A stretch of 64,000 nt of DNA from Diphasiastrum complanatum (lineage: Eukaryota; Streptophyta; Lycopodiopsida; Lycopodiales; Lycopodiaceae), in assembly GCA_029204225.1 (NCBI GenBank), contig CM055112.1:23810872-23874871 (forward strand), written 5' to 3'. Below, in pieces: positions 13,230 to 25,655 of this stretch. The translations under genes and the position numbers were made by a program. Below the pieces are notes generated by a model. The model was given only the letters and a program-made list of their open reading frames with translations. It did not search any database and was not told the origin of the DNA. The first letter of the stretch is position 1, and the number at the start of each line of letters is the position of its first letter.

Positions 13230-14072
13230 TCCTCCTAATGTGCAATGTTGCTTTGTTTGCTCTCTTGTGCCTTCTTCTTCTTGAGACATTCTGATGCAAA
13301 ATGTCCTTTCTTTCTACAAAAAGTATTTGAACTTGGACTTGTCCTTGATCTTGCCCTTTGAGCTTGAAGCATCATTCTCTTCCTTGGTCTCCTTGAAGTG
13401 CTTCTTCTTGCCATTGGTCTTCTTCTTGCCTTTGAATGAGAAATTGGCTTTCTCATCACCATCCTGCAAAGACATTGAGTTCATTCTTGCATTGGTGTGC
13501 ATCATCCTACACTCTTCAGCCACTAATACACTATGAAGCTTTTCTATAGTGGGCAAAGTGTCTTGGATTGCAAAGCCTTAGACCAAATTTGTAAAGCTAC
13601 TTCCTAGACCATTGAGAATAATTTGTACAAGCTCTCCATCTTGAATCTTCTCTCCAATGGAAGCCAACTCCCTATTTAGAGATTTGATTCTTAGCACATA
13701 ATCCTGTGCACCCTCCTCACTTCCTCTCATGCTTTGCAAAATCTGATTTCTAAGCATAAGAACTCTTGACGTGTTACTAGATTCATAAATGGACTTTAAA
13801 GACTCCCAAGCGTCTTTAGCACTAGTACAAGCTGATACTTCTCTCAACAGATCATTGCTTACATTCATCTTCACACAAGGAAGTGCAAGCCTAGATCTTC
13901 TCTTGTATTTGGCTAACTGTTGTGCACCTAGAGGTTCATCTTCATCATCAATTAGAAACTCATAAAGGTCTTGGAGCACCATGAGTGACTCCATCCTAAC
14001 CTTCCAAATAGCATAATTAGTAGAATTTAACCTCTCACTAGTTTTTATAAGGTATGCTCCAACAGATCCCAT
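13230..14072 (-). pseudogene. Copia element A gag region with zinc knuckle (fossil)
   Basis: The N-terminal part (13578-14072) reads LNSTNYAIWKVRMESLM and DYVLRIKSLNRELASIG, typical UBN2-type copia gag. A zinc knuckle FCRKKGHFASEC follows near 13300. It is closely similar to the gag of element B, which marks the two as one lineage. Confidence 0.85.
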
Positions 14073-14978
14073 CTTACTAGTGAAATTCTACACACTGGCA
14101 AAATATAGATTTGATTGAACTTGAAACTCACAAAGGTTTCTAACTTGCAGTGTTTCACTCAAATTTGATTTCTATTGCAACAAATGGACTTGTAATCACA
14201 GTTATATCACAAAGCTAGAATGAAGATAAGATGATGTGAAAACTACTTTCAAGCAAATCTTGCCGATCTTGGCTATTTTTGGACAAAAAAATGACTTAAA
14301 CTCTTCCTTCCTTCTTGGTGTACTTTCAAGACCTGTTTTTAACCTTAATAGGACTTGATCTCAGCCTAGATTAATTAGTTCCATGAAACAAATTCAAAAT
14401 TAACAATGGCAAATGATCTTGGTAGATTATCCTCGGATCTCCACCAAAAAAAATACCAAAACCTCTCAAATTGAATGTTTAGTAACCAAATGAAAATGGT
14501 GCAATAAATGCAGGTTCAGAAGTTCCACACGTGGGAACAGTATGGAATTTGATCTCAAAAACTGCTAAAAATGGATTTGAATAAATCTATGATCAAAGCT
14601 CTTGTACTTGGCTTTGATACCATGTGAAAGTACAGTACTTTGGGGACCAAAAATGGATCTTAAATGATCCACAAGGGTTATTATGTGCTTGCTTACCAAT
14701 CTATCAGAAAACTAGTTACCAAAAACTTGATCTAGATTGGCAGGTTAACAAAGAACAAGCATTGATAATGAAAATATAGATCATATACACAAATCCGAGT
14801 TGGCACGTGTGTACTACAAGCTGTAGTACGGCCTGCAAGCTGAGTTTGAAGTGTTCAAAGTGTTGGCTTCATTTGGATTATCAAAAACCGATGTACATGA
14901 GAGTAGAAACTCGAGTTACCAATGTCTCCCAAAAATATTCTACCTGGCTAGATTTGTCAACATAGGCATTTTTTCACA

Positions 14979-16976
14979 CAAGCAGACTCCTCACCAATTT
15001 TGAGAAGGCACAAGCAAGAGTTCATTGATCTGATCATCAAACTCGTTGGGGTGTGTGATAAAGAGAATGAGGCCCTCTTGACCCAATCACAATTAGACCA
15101 AATGGCAATATCTCAAGGCAGTTGCTTCACCCCCAAGCCAACCACCCATCCAAGCACAAGTGACTCGAGGCCAGCAAGAGACAATTAAAATGGCCATGAC
15201 CTTAGATGACACCTCTACCATTAAACGACATGATCAAGAAGGAAGACCATCCAAGGCAGAAATGGACCAGTCGGCCACCCAACTATCAACCCAAGACACT
15301 CCCAAGGCACAATAAACATAAACATGTTGTTTACATGTCAATTTCTATTGCAACAATTGGTTTGTCCCCACCAAAGATGGTCTGATAGGATAGGTCATTG
15401 GCTCTATGCAAAACCATGTATAAATCACAACTTGTGCGCGATAAAAGACATTCGAAGCCTACTCATTCTGGTTTGGCTAGGCCTAAATGTGGATATACAT
15501 TGTAGATATTGTACGTAGTGTTAGTGCCTCTATCATAGTATCACAACATAAATTAATTCTTTGTACTAAATAGATTATATGCACTTTTTGGTAGTGCCAA
15601 GCTCGATTTTGCAAAATAATTTATATATGTATTGAAATGATTTTAACATATGACCAAATAAAGTAAAATCTCACTCATAATTTCCACATCTCCAACTAAA
15701 ATAGAAATGTTGCATTAGTTAGCTAAATACAAATTTATACTTTCTTTTAAACAGACTTATCAAATACATATTTTGAAGACAAGTAATCCAATCTCATAAA
15801 TATGTATTGTTTACACTTTTGTAGAAGCTTTCCCCATCATTTTATAATCTCAATTCCAATGAAAATGCACCTCTACTTAAAATGTGTCCGCTTCAGAAGC
15901 TGGGCTGGGCTTATTTGCTTTGAGTAGCATTGAGGTCCCTCTCAATAGTCTTGTGACGTTGATGCCATATATAGGACCTCAATACAATTAGGATGATCGA
16001 CATGCTTTGTGTTGTAAACTATGAAGGATGCAAGTGTATGGTTTGAATGCTCAATTCTTTAGAGGAGTGGTGCATGCAATGATACAAAATCATGAAGGTA
16101 GATCATACGTATATTAATGGATTTGTAGATGTGTAGGAAGATATTGCCACATATATAAACAGTCCCATTGGTCACCCTTCATTGACAAATTGTGGTTTTG
16201 AGGAATGTACCAATGGAAAATGAGAATGTTTTACTAGGAATATAATGACACTCGTGTTGTGGTTTGTGCCACTGAATCTATCAAATGTGGAGATTGTCCA
16301 TCAAGTATAGTTTCATTTGTTAGTATGTTGACAATTTTTGTTCTAGCATCATGGATATTATTACCATTGCAAAAGGATAATTCTAGCTCTACAAATTATC
16401 ATCATGCATATGATTATCATTGGATGACACACTTTATTGTTTAAATCTAAAAAATTATACATCCTCATGTAGTGTTAGAGACAATGGTCCCCACAATAAA
16501 GCAATGTAGACGAAGAATGTCGTACAATGGTCATCATATTGAAAGATCATCTCATTATTAACATCAAAGGGTTGAGAGAGATGATGGACATTGATGAGTA
16601 AATTAACCAAGAGATAAATATGTCTCAATCTATCTCACCTTTGTTGACAAAAAAGGGTTTTCAATGCATGAGAAATGTTAAGCAATTGGAGACATTCTTG
16701 ATCTTGTATATGAGATGATAATACTGTGGAGAGACACAATGCACAAACTGACTAGTTTTTTTTTTTGTCTCAAGAAGGACAAAAAAAGAAAAGAAAAAAA
16801 AGAATCAGACACTTTGTTGTATACTAGAGCAAAGTCTCGTTTGTCGACTTGCCTCGTTTGTCGACTTGTCTTCTTTTGCTGAATCTCCTAGCCAAATATA
16901 GATGGATTGACCAAAGTGTCACAACACTATTTGAGTAATAGTTTTCTCTACTTGTAATATTTACTTTGAATAATCT
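14979..16976. other. Right half of the element A target locus, then unassigned AT-rich DNA
   Basis: 14984-15310 has an open stretch (RRHKQEFIDLIIKLVGVCDK) that could be the edge of an old retroelement gag, but I cannot name it. From 15310 to 16976 nothing is recognisable apart from A-runs near 16790. Confidence 0.35.
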
Positions 16977-19200
16977 TCACAATTTGGACTTTTTGTTGCT
17001 ATACATAGGCCCTTCTGTAATAAAATTCTCCCATAAGGCCTCGTAGCATTTGTGAATAGTGTATTCCGATTCTATTGATAACAGTGCTACTGAGGTTAGG
17101 CTTTTGATTGTTCCAAGAAATTGGGCCTTCGTTGAATGGAAATACAAAGCCAAAAGTCGGTCTTCTAATGCCAACATCTCTTGCTCAATCAATGTCTGAG
17201 TATCCTTCAAGAACATTGGCAGATTGGTTGTCTCCATAATATATGCAAAGGTCTTTAGTAGCTTGTTGATATTTCAAGAATCAAAAGAGCTTCCCAAAGT
17301 GTCATTCTTGGGTTAGATAGAAATTGGTTCAATGTGCTAATAGAATATGCCAGATCAAGACAAGTGCAAAGCATATCACACATTAGTGAGCCAATAATGG
17401 AATAAGACATATATTGCTTCATAGCTTCCTTTTCTACCTCAAATTGTGGACAATGCTCTTTTGAAAATGTCGATCTTGGATCTAATAGGACGTAGCTTGG
17501 TTTACAATTTGACATGCTATACATTCTTTGAATATCTTTATTGACTGATGTAAATTAGCCTGTTGGGTCAATCCTCGTGAATCTGATCACCGAGATACTA
17601 GTGGGCTGAACCCAAATCTGTCATCTTATATTCATGTGATAGCATATCCTTTACCTCCTCCAAATATTTCAGATTAGTATTGAACAATAGTGTATCATAT
17701 ACACATAAGGTATCAATAATGAAGAAAGTAGAAACAGATTTGAAATAAACATTCGAATCTGCCGAGCTAGGAATAAAATCATTTGAATGAAGAAATGGTT
17801 GATCTTATGGAAGTAGACTTTTGGGGACTACTTTAGTCCTTAGAGAGCCTTGTGCAATTTTACATAAAAGACGTTCACAACCTTCTATCTCGTATTTTTC
17901 AAGTTGTGACATATAGACGTTTTCTTCTATGGTTCCATTTATAATTGCTATCTTAATGTCCATTTGATGGACTTCAAGATCAGTTGTAGTTACAATTGAA
18001 AATAGGAGTCGAGTGGAAGTATTCTTGACTATTGGGCTGAAAGTTTTTGAATAGTTAAATCTAGACTCTGTAAGGAGCCCTTTGCAACAGGTCAGGTTTT
18101 GAATCTATTGACGTCTCCATCAACATCATACTTTATTCTGAAAATTTTATTTGCATGGAATTATGTTTGATCCTCAAGAAGCTCCATGATTGTCCATGTA
18201 TTGTTCATCATGAGAGAGTCATAATTTTTTGTTCATGGTAGTCTTCCATTGATCAGCAGCATGTGACATAGCTTCTAGTATGGTATTAAGTTTCTGCACA
18301 AAATAGCAAGAAGCATCATTCATAAATCTTGATAATGGATGCTTAGGTCAAGTTGATTCTTTTGTGATGAAGTCAACCCGCTGCGACTACTTACCTAGTT
18401 GTGGTTGAAATGACTCTTCGTTTGAGACATGACCAATTGTAGAAACATTGATCCTAGAGTTGAAGTGGTAGCCAAAGAAATGATGGCTAAATTCTTTCCC
18501 TTCAGATCATAGAATTGATCTCAACAAAGATTACATCTCTTTTTGAATACAATTTTGTTGTGACTAGATTGTAGACAAAAGTCGACTTGATGCTAGTTTC
18601 ATCTAGCTATTTTTTTAATTTAGCAAGGACCTATGAATAGGCAACATATTCAAAGACTCTACAATTTTTAGAGAGGATTTTGATCCTATCCAAATCTCAT
18701 GAGGAATCTTGTTGCCAAGGGCTTTAGTAATGCATCACCTTTGAATATAGGTTGAAGTGGCTATTGCTCTTTGCCCAAAACTATTTAGGAAGGAAGACAT
18801 GGGCCAACATACTCTTTGCACTCTCTACGAGAGTTCGATTATTCTTTTCTGCTACTCTAATTGATTGGGGTGAGTAGCTTGTTGTAAACTATTGTAGTAT
18901 TCTATGTGCTTTGCAAAAATACTTGAATTCATTGGAAATGAATTCTCTCCCTCCAATGGTACGTAGAGCTTTGATATTATTTGAAGTCTGTGTATCTACA
19001 AATTCCTTGAACTGCTTGAAAAATTTGAATGCCATTGATTTGTTCTTCAGAAAATAAGTCATAGTTCTTCTACAAAATCAACAATAAAGGTTAGCAAATA
19101 TTTAGCTCCTCTTGTGGAAGACGTATGTATAGATCCAACTGTCACTATGAACAATCTTTTGAAGAGTGAGAATGGTTTATTGTTAATGGAGTTCTAGAAT
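16977..19200 (-). pseudogene. Ty1/copia pol remnant C (fossil, heavily decayed)
   Basis: Reading the minus strand from 19200 to 16977, integrase core remnants (REFISNEFKYFC, TSYSPQ) are followed by reverse transcriptase remnants (VHQMDIKIAIING, then EENVYM). The RT/RNase H linker follows (YSIIGSLMCDMLCTCLDLAY, 17255-17524), and then RNase H (SVALLSIESEY, 16977-17237). The domain order is correct for copia. There are many breaks, so it is much older than A or B. No LTRs were assigned. Confidence 0.8.
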
Positions 19201-19444
19201 AATTGTATATAATGCAACTCTCACAGACTTGAAAAATTGATTTACTAATATAATACAGATCTTGAAATATTTTTTCAGATTCTACATTTGTCGGATACTT
19301 CTATGTTTTAAATGGCCTAAATTGAAATGCCAAAGCATATCCGGATTTATAGAAATTGGGTTGAATTTTTTATTTTGACTCTAGGATCAAATAGCTCAGA
19401 GTCGATTCGATTGATTGATCCAAGCTAGGAATTGACATGGTTTT

Positions 19445-19687
19445 TCAATTTTCAAGGTCAAAATAGATTTCAACCCATCTTGTAGAAACTACAGATTGTG
19501 TAATACCTTGAGTATTCCTATAGATTTGACAAGTCCTTGTTACAAGAATTAATTGCAATAGAATTTTAACACAAGCTTTAGTAGCTGCTTGATTACTTAG
19601 ACTCTTGGTAGTGCGTCTATTATGAATGTAGGCTATTGTTGCAACAACTTCTGCCCAAAATATATTGGAAAAAGATGCAGGTGCCAT
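19445..19687 (-). pseudogene. Second copia integrase fragment (fossil)
   Basis: The frame contains SNIFWAEVVATIAYIHNRR, the end of a copia integrase core. It lies upstream (to the right) of the integrase core of remnant C, which has its own FWA motif, so it comes from another copy. Confidence 0.65.
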
Positions 19688-19689
19688 TC

Positions 19690-21010
19690 ATTCAATAATG
19701 AAACTGTAGTGTTGTTGGAGTTTAATTTTACTCCTACTCACTTGAATTCATCTTTTGAGTATTCTTGTAAATATCCACTCTCTACAACAGTCTACAGCTT
19801 TACAAGCACAATAGAGAAGTCTGCAGAAATGCACGGTTATTCGAAGCAGATCAAAATTCAACTCGACAACAAATAATCGAGTTCGAGTATCAACCATCGA
19901 CATCGAACTATCAACTTTATCGAGCTTGTTGACACCATTGACACTTTCGACCACTGTCAAACTATCGAATGTTGAATGACAACTTGAAATCAAGCTCCTC
20001 CTCCGTTGAATCTATCTCAAACTATGTCATTGTTCGAACATGCTGTTACACAGTAACTGCCCATGTTACATACTGTACGGCTTACACTAGATTGTTTAGC
20101 CTTATCTTGTAAACATGACATCGTGCCTAAACACATTAGTTAGCCATGAACTTTGAAAACTTGTATATATCCAATAAATCTAAACAAGTGAGATGATCAT
20201 CAAAGTAGATGCTTTATCTAGAGTTCGAAACAAGAACTCAATTGTATCAAATTATTCGATTCCTCAGAATCAAAGATCTCAAGAGAGAGTGAAAGCAATT
20301 CGAGAAGTAGAGATATTGTCTTAATCTATAGTCAGTATAGTAGGATTACGATGCATAGTGCTTCAGTACTGTGAACCATTCTCAGACACAAAATTATTCG
20401 TGATATGATCGTTGTTATCACAATGACTATTATATATAATCTCTATTTTCTTACGTGCATTAGTACCATCAATACTTTCTGATTATTTCTCTTTCTGTTA
20501 TTGATACTTGATCAGTCGACCACTTAGAATATCTTATTCGAAAAGTGCATGACTATCACAGACGCCTAACCATTTCGCTCTCTTCATGGTTGTCTAAGAC
20601 ACCTACACAAATATTTTATCAGTCGAAAGATCAATCCAAGTAATTGTTTGAAATCTGTAATTCGATTCCATCCTTTTATAATTTCATTTTTTTCTTGTTT
20701 GGTAAGAACTCTTACAGCCTACAAGGACTATCGAGTTCGAAGTGGAGTATTCAAGCTAGACTTGAGGCCAACATATTTTTGGTATTAGTGCTCGACCATT
20801 CGCCTACAACAAGTATTACATTGATTGAAAGCATTCAAGTACTTTTCAGATCAGTTCGAAGACTGATAATACAATGTTGAGACAACCAAAACTATTGTGC
20901 AAACACTGAACATTATTTACACTGTCTTTACTTCAAAGGAAGAGAGAAGATGCAAAAAGTTCTGAGTAGGGGGGAAAGTCTGCAGCAGATAAGAAGGATG
21001 CTAGATAAAG
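19690..21010. other. Unassigned, possibly an old LTR
   Basis: The sequence around 20030-20380 has LTR-like traits (TATATAT near 20165 and a polyadenylation-like AATAAA near 20175), but no matching partner was found. No coding frame is recognised. Confidence 0.3.
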
Positions 21011-21017
21011 CAAGACG

Positions 21018-21750
21018 TCAAGATGCCAAACGTGGCCTGAGTGTCGCCCAACCGGGGAAGCAGATCTGAATGAGCAACATCCTCCTAGAGAGCCTCACCA
21101 AAAAAAGCAGAGCTGAAGGAAGCAGATCCAAAAGGAACACCCAGAATGCGAATGCCATCCGAAGGAGCAAGGAAGCCTTGAGGAGGAACAGAGTCTGGGG
21201 GAAGACCTGCTGGAGACCACACTGAACACTTGCGAGGTTGAATAGACAAACCAAGAGAAGCCAACTGCTCAGAGAAATGATGAAAGGCGTGGAGCACCGT
21301 AGGAGCATGACCAACAATATGAGCATCATCAACAACCGAAGGAAATAAGTAGGAGGAAAAGGCCTCTGCAGAAGTTCGAAAGTCACATAAATGAGCTAGA
21401 GCACAAAGAGGACCACCCAAAGGATCACTTTGACGAGTACCTGCTACATACTGGATAGTAGAAAGATCCCCAGAGCACACATGGTGACTGTAAAAGAGGG
21501 AAAGAGTCTCAGTAGCATAGAAAGGATAAGCTGAGCCAACTCACCACCAGCCGCCCGCAGCTCTAGAAACAGAGTGAAAAGCATTGGAAACATCCACTTG
21601 GAGAACAACCCAGTCAGGATGGAGATCAAGTGTGGCAGACAAACCATGAATGATAGCTTCACAGCCACCAGGAGCATGAGACCCCAAACTGATGAGGGGA
21701 GAGAAAAGAGGTGAAAATCCGTTAAAACTGAAAACTATGCTAAAATTCAT
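21018..21750 (-). pseudogene. LINE reverse transcriptase fragment
   Basis: Two minus-strand frames cover one plant LINE-type reverse transcriptase. Near 21560-21750 one reads GGCEAIIHGL and HPDWVVLQVDVSNAFHSVSR (motif A). Near 21085-21480 the other reads GTRQSDPLGGPLCALAH (motif B), SVVDDAHIVG (motif C, DD present) and IRILGVPFGS. The frame changes between motif A and motif B near 21550, and the copy is truncated at both ends. Its 5' end stops about 10 bp from a 115-bp (CT)n tract. Confidence 0.85.
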
Positions 21751-21761
21751 CCATTCATATA

Positions 21762-21881
<120 letters not shown>

Positions 21882-22140
21882 TGTTGGAGACTACCATTAA
21901 ATAATTATTCCTGATTTTTTTTAAAATGATGGGAAAACCCATAATCAAACAAGAAGATTAAATTATTTAAAATAAAATACCGTAGAACAGAAGAAACGAA
22001 TCAAGCTACTTAAAAGCTAAGTTAAACTTAGAATAGTAAGCTAATTACCTAAAATCAACTGCCCGATGTAAGTCAGAAATTAAATATTAAACTAATTACT
22101 CAAAACCGACTGTCTGATGTAAATCACTAACTAAAATAGA

Positions 22141-22440
22141 TCAAGTAATAGGTAATGTAGGAAGCTTTGAAACAGCCGCTCTTGCAAATTGAACTCGTCT
22201 AAGAATTGAAATTGCCTGTGAATGTTGTAATGCTATAGAAATACGTTGACGGTAGAAAGAAATAATGACGGAAGGTAAGGTAATGCTTTGTCCTTTGCGT
22301 TTCACCATAAGCTCCGCACATAAAGATAAAAAATCATTAAATTTCTTGTGAAGACAACCATAAGTTTCCAAGGCAAAGGGGATGAAATCTTCACCGGGTG
22401 CACGATCATCATAATCTCGTTCCTTTTCTTGAGCTGCTTG
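22141..22440 (-). pseudogene. LINE C-terminal domain fragment
   Basis: The minus-strand frame reads GEDFIPFALETYGCLHKKFN, then FYRQRISIALQHSQAISILR. This is the C-terminal tail found after the reverse transcriptase in the same plant LINE family as the fragment at 21018-21750. Because it lies 5' of that fragment on the same strand, the two are not one colinear copy. The frame is open to 22521 and closes with a stop at 22141-22143. Confidence 0.7.
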
Positions 22441-22589
22441 AGATGTAGCGGCCCCTTGCATGGTGAAAGAAACACATGCGTGGTGAAAGAAACACATGTA
22501 GGAGAGCCACATGCATGGCATCTTTCAATTGGCTTTGGCTACTTTCAAAGATTGACTTTGCAAGGCTTACCTACATATGGGGAATTTTC

Positions 22590-22593
<4 letters not shown>

Positions 22594-22620
<27 letters not shown>

Positions 22621-22643
22621 GATCGATCGATCGATCGATCGAT
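22594..22643. repeat. (CT)n followed by (GATC)n, in the LIP2 promoter or 5' leader
   Basis: About 27 bp of CT followed by six GATC units lie 70-120 bp upstream of the proposed start codon at 22715. Pyrimidine tracts of this kind are common in plant core promoters and 5' leaders. Confidence 0.9.
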
Positions 22644-22714
22644 GGAGGTGAAGGGCAGGCAATTCAGATCTCATTCAGAAAGAATCACAAGAGTTTGAGA
22701 GAAAAGAGGGGGAT

Positions 22715-25620
22715 ATGCATAGAATTATTATGAGGATGCAATTGGATTGCTCATCATGGCGACAAAGCAGTGGCTGTGGAAGCGTCTCTATATCTATAGC
22801 ACACCAGCAATACCTTTATAGCAGCAGCAGCTTTTTAGCAATGCGACGCCGAAGGCGCACGTGCAGGCCATTGATGATTAGGGTGGACAAAGATGCAAAA
22901 GCAGCAGCAGTGGCTATGGAAAATAAAGATCAGTTGCGTCGCCGCGGTGTCCGAAAGTAGGATACGCACCAGTTTCATCAATTTAGTGGTTTGATTTGAA
23001 TTTGTAGGGCTTTGAAAAAATCGACCAACTCTCTAAAAACAAAACTGTTATCATAGATCCTTTGTTTTGTAAAGCTTCAAATTGGGATTAGGGCAATGCA
23101 TGTAAAGATTCTGAGAACATACTTTCATAGAATTTAAAGAAAAATGTTATTGAAGATCAAGTGTTTTGTGAAGGTTCAATTGGGATTAGAGTGGTGCATG
23201 CAAAGATTTATTTTCATACTGATGTCAATCATGTTAGCAGGTGCGAGTGTCACGACCTCTATGATGTGTTGGTACCATACACAGATGCATGGAAATGGCA
23301 AAAATTCCTTGTTGAAGGCCGTTCCGCAACTTTGGAGACAAAGGCAGATCTCGTTGATAGTGTTGCCATTTTGCAGCATCCTTCGGTGTACACAATGGGA
23401 ACAAGAAGTTCTGAGAGATTTTTGCATTTTGACAAACAAAGTCCTCCATTTGAGCTACACCGAACCGAGCGGGGCGGGGAGGTCACTTATCATGGACCTG
23501 GCCAGGTACACTAGTCAAGTACAAAGAAAATTGAGAATGAACATCTGGGTTTTGAAGTTAATTGACAGTTCTTTGCAGTTGTGAAAGTGGTTGTGGTTGT
23601 CAATCTTTATTGTAAGTTTTAGATCAAAAGATACTCTCATCAAGGCAACATAATGTACATGGACGACTAGGTGTGGCTATAAAGTGGTGCTTGCAATGCA
23701 ACCCCCTTCTTAGACTTGTTTAGTTAGCGATGGCACTCATTAGGTTCAGTTTTGAAGTTTTGGACGTATGAAGAGTCTTTAGTGCTATCATTATTTGTCA
23801 AGCATCGGTGGTGCCACTCACTTATCAAGTTACCCGTTTAACCTCGATGCTTTTATTACAATCAAATGATATGCGACTATGTGAATTCCAAACGGAATTT
23901 CCTTCATGTATCTTTTGGAAATCTAATTTCTAAGTACCAAGTTCCACTTCTACCTTTCAGACAGAGGCAGTTGATTATTGCACACGTGACACTATAGAGG
24001 TGCATTACTCCCTTAACAATTAAAAGAAACACCCTGTTTTGCCATGACCCAAGGTGAGGAATGAAGGAAAAAAACCCAAAAAACTTAATTGTTTCGAAAT
24101 GGCAGGTACCTGTTTGAAACACATCTTCCCGTTTTGAATCAGCCGTTTCGAAACACATTTCAAAATGGGACCCAAAACATTGTCCTGTTACAATCCCTAT
24201 CTATCCCATAGGCTGCTTCACCCTGGGAAAGATCCTTATATCCTCCTTGAAATGCCATATTTGTCAATAGAGCCACCATCTTTGGAAAAGCCCTTGAAGA
24301 TCAAGATTGTGCTTTTTTAAAGATTTCATGCTTGTCTTTAGCGAATGAGGAGATCTCTTAGAAGATAAAGCTTTTATCAAAAACGTCCGGCTTTCAGTGA
24401 AGAAACTTTTACCTTTTCCATCCACATTGATGTCTCTTGGTTGTTGATATTTTCGATTGAAGTTGATCAATTTTACTTTACATCTTGCTGTTTTCTTTGA
24501 TTTGAGTATGAGCTACCAATTTCTGTGTTCTTTCTTCAAATGCCAACCTGCAATTTGTTGATTTCAAATGCTCGTTTTCCTTCTTCAACCATTTGTTTTT
24601 ATTGATAAGACCTGCCAATTGTCCCTTGAGAACCTCCTTTCCAGCTTTGTAAAAATTTGATGTTATCTTTGAACCTTTCCATAAGATCCAAATAATTGCT
24701 TCTTGTTGTTGTAGCTTCAAATTTTTTGAATCAGATGTCTTTGGAGTCTTCACTTTTGAAGGAGTCTCCATGTTGTCCAAAACTTTCACAATTGATCTCG
24801 ACTAGTGATACTACAAGCAAAGTTTCCAAAGCTGGTAGAATCTACATTCTACTGGCTACAATCAGCAATTTGTCTACAGACTGAAGGCCTATTGTATCAA
24901 AGAGAAAGGCAGCGACCAAAGATGATAAATTAAGCAAATAGGAAGTGCAAAATAACTTGGTGAAATCTGCCAAAAGGTCTCTAAACAAGAGGGGGGATCT
25001 GCAAGGCGTAAAGGCCGATAGAAGATCCGCCAGGTAGGCTAGAGCTCTGGTGGTAGAGTTAAGTGCGTTAGAGTGCTAGGAGACCTAGGGCTAGGGCTTG
25101 CTAGCTAGGGGAGAGGGTAGCACCTAGTTTGTTCAGGTCTCAGATGCAGCAACAGAAGATGAACTTTTGAGGGGGTGGGGGTTGCTTTTATTTGCTTTGT
25201 CGACGCATTTCTATCCCCGTAGATCATACCTTTTCTGTTCTAATTTCAAGTTTGACAGTATGTTGGAATCAATTGAAGAGCAGTTCATCATTTGAAAGCT
25301 CATTGTTGGTCTGATAAACTCTTTTTTGGCTTTCCAAGAGTATATATCATCAAAAGCTTGGTTGTAAATATTATCCACAATTTTGGTTTAATGCTTGGCC
25401 TTGACAACACAGTTGGTTAAGACTTTTTTGTCATCCTTGTTGGTGACAAAGATGCATTGAAGATTGCAGTTGGTCATGTATCCCATACTCAATCTACGTT
25501 TCTATAAGATGGATCTTCACTGGTACCTACGATCGTTGGAGGAGGTTGTGATACGTGCTATATGGTCTGCATGTGGCATTCGAGCTTCTCGTATTGATGG
25601 TTTGACAGGGGTTTGGATTG

Positions 25621-25655
<35 letters not shown>

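Larger units (their letters stand above)
10881..14978 (-). mobile_element. Ty1/copia LTR element A (fossil, broken)
   Basis: The element is bounded by related LTRs and a 5-bp target duplication CAAGC (10876-10880 and 14979-14983). The right LTR is 14623-14978. The left LTR is only a remnant, about 10881-11077, which joins directly into pol, so the RNase H part is missing. The primer site TGGTATCAAAGCC, complementary to initiator methionine tRNA, lies just inside the right LTR (14610-14622, read on the minus strand). Minus-strand parts in order are gag, zinc knuckle, protease, integrase and reverse transcriptase. Gag and LTR sequence resemble element B. The reading frame has several breaks, so it is not active. 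Confidence 0.93.

Noticed and set aside
24478-24789. Lys/Glu-rich minus-strand frame as a nested gene in LIP2 intron 2
   Set aside because: No known family and no promoter or splice evidence; may be repeat-derived.
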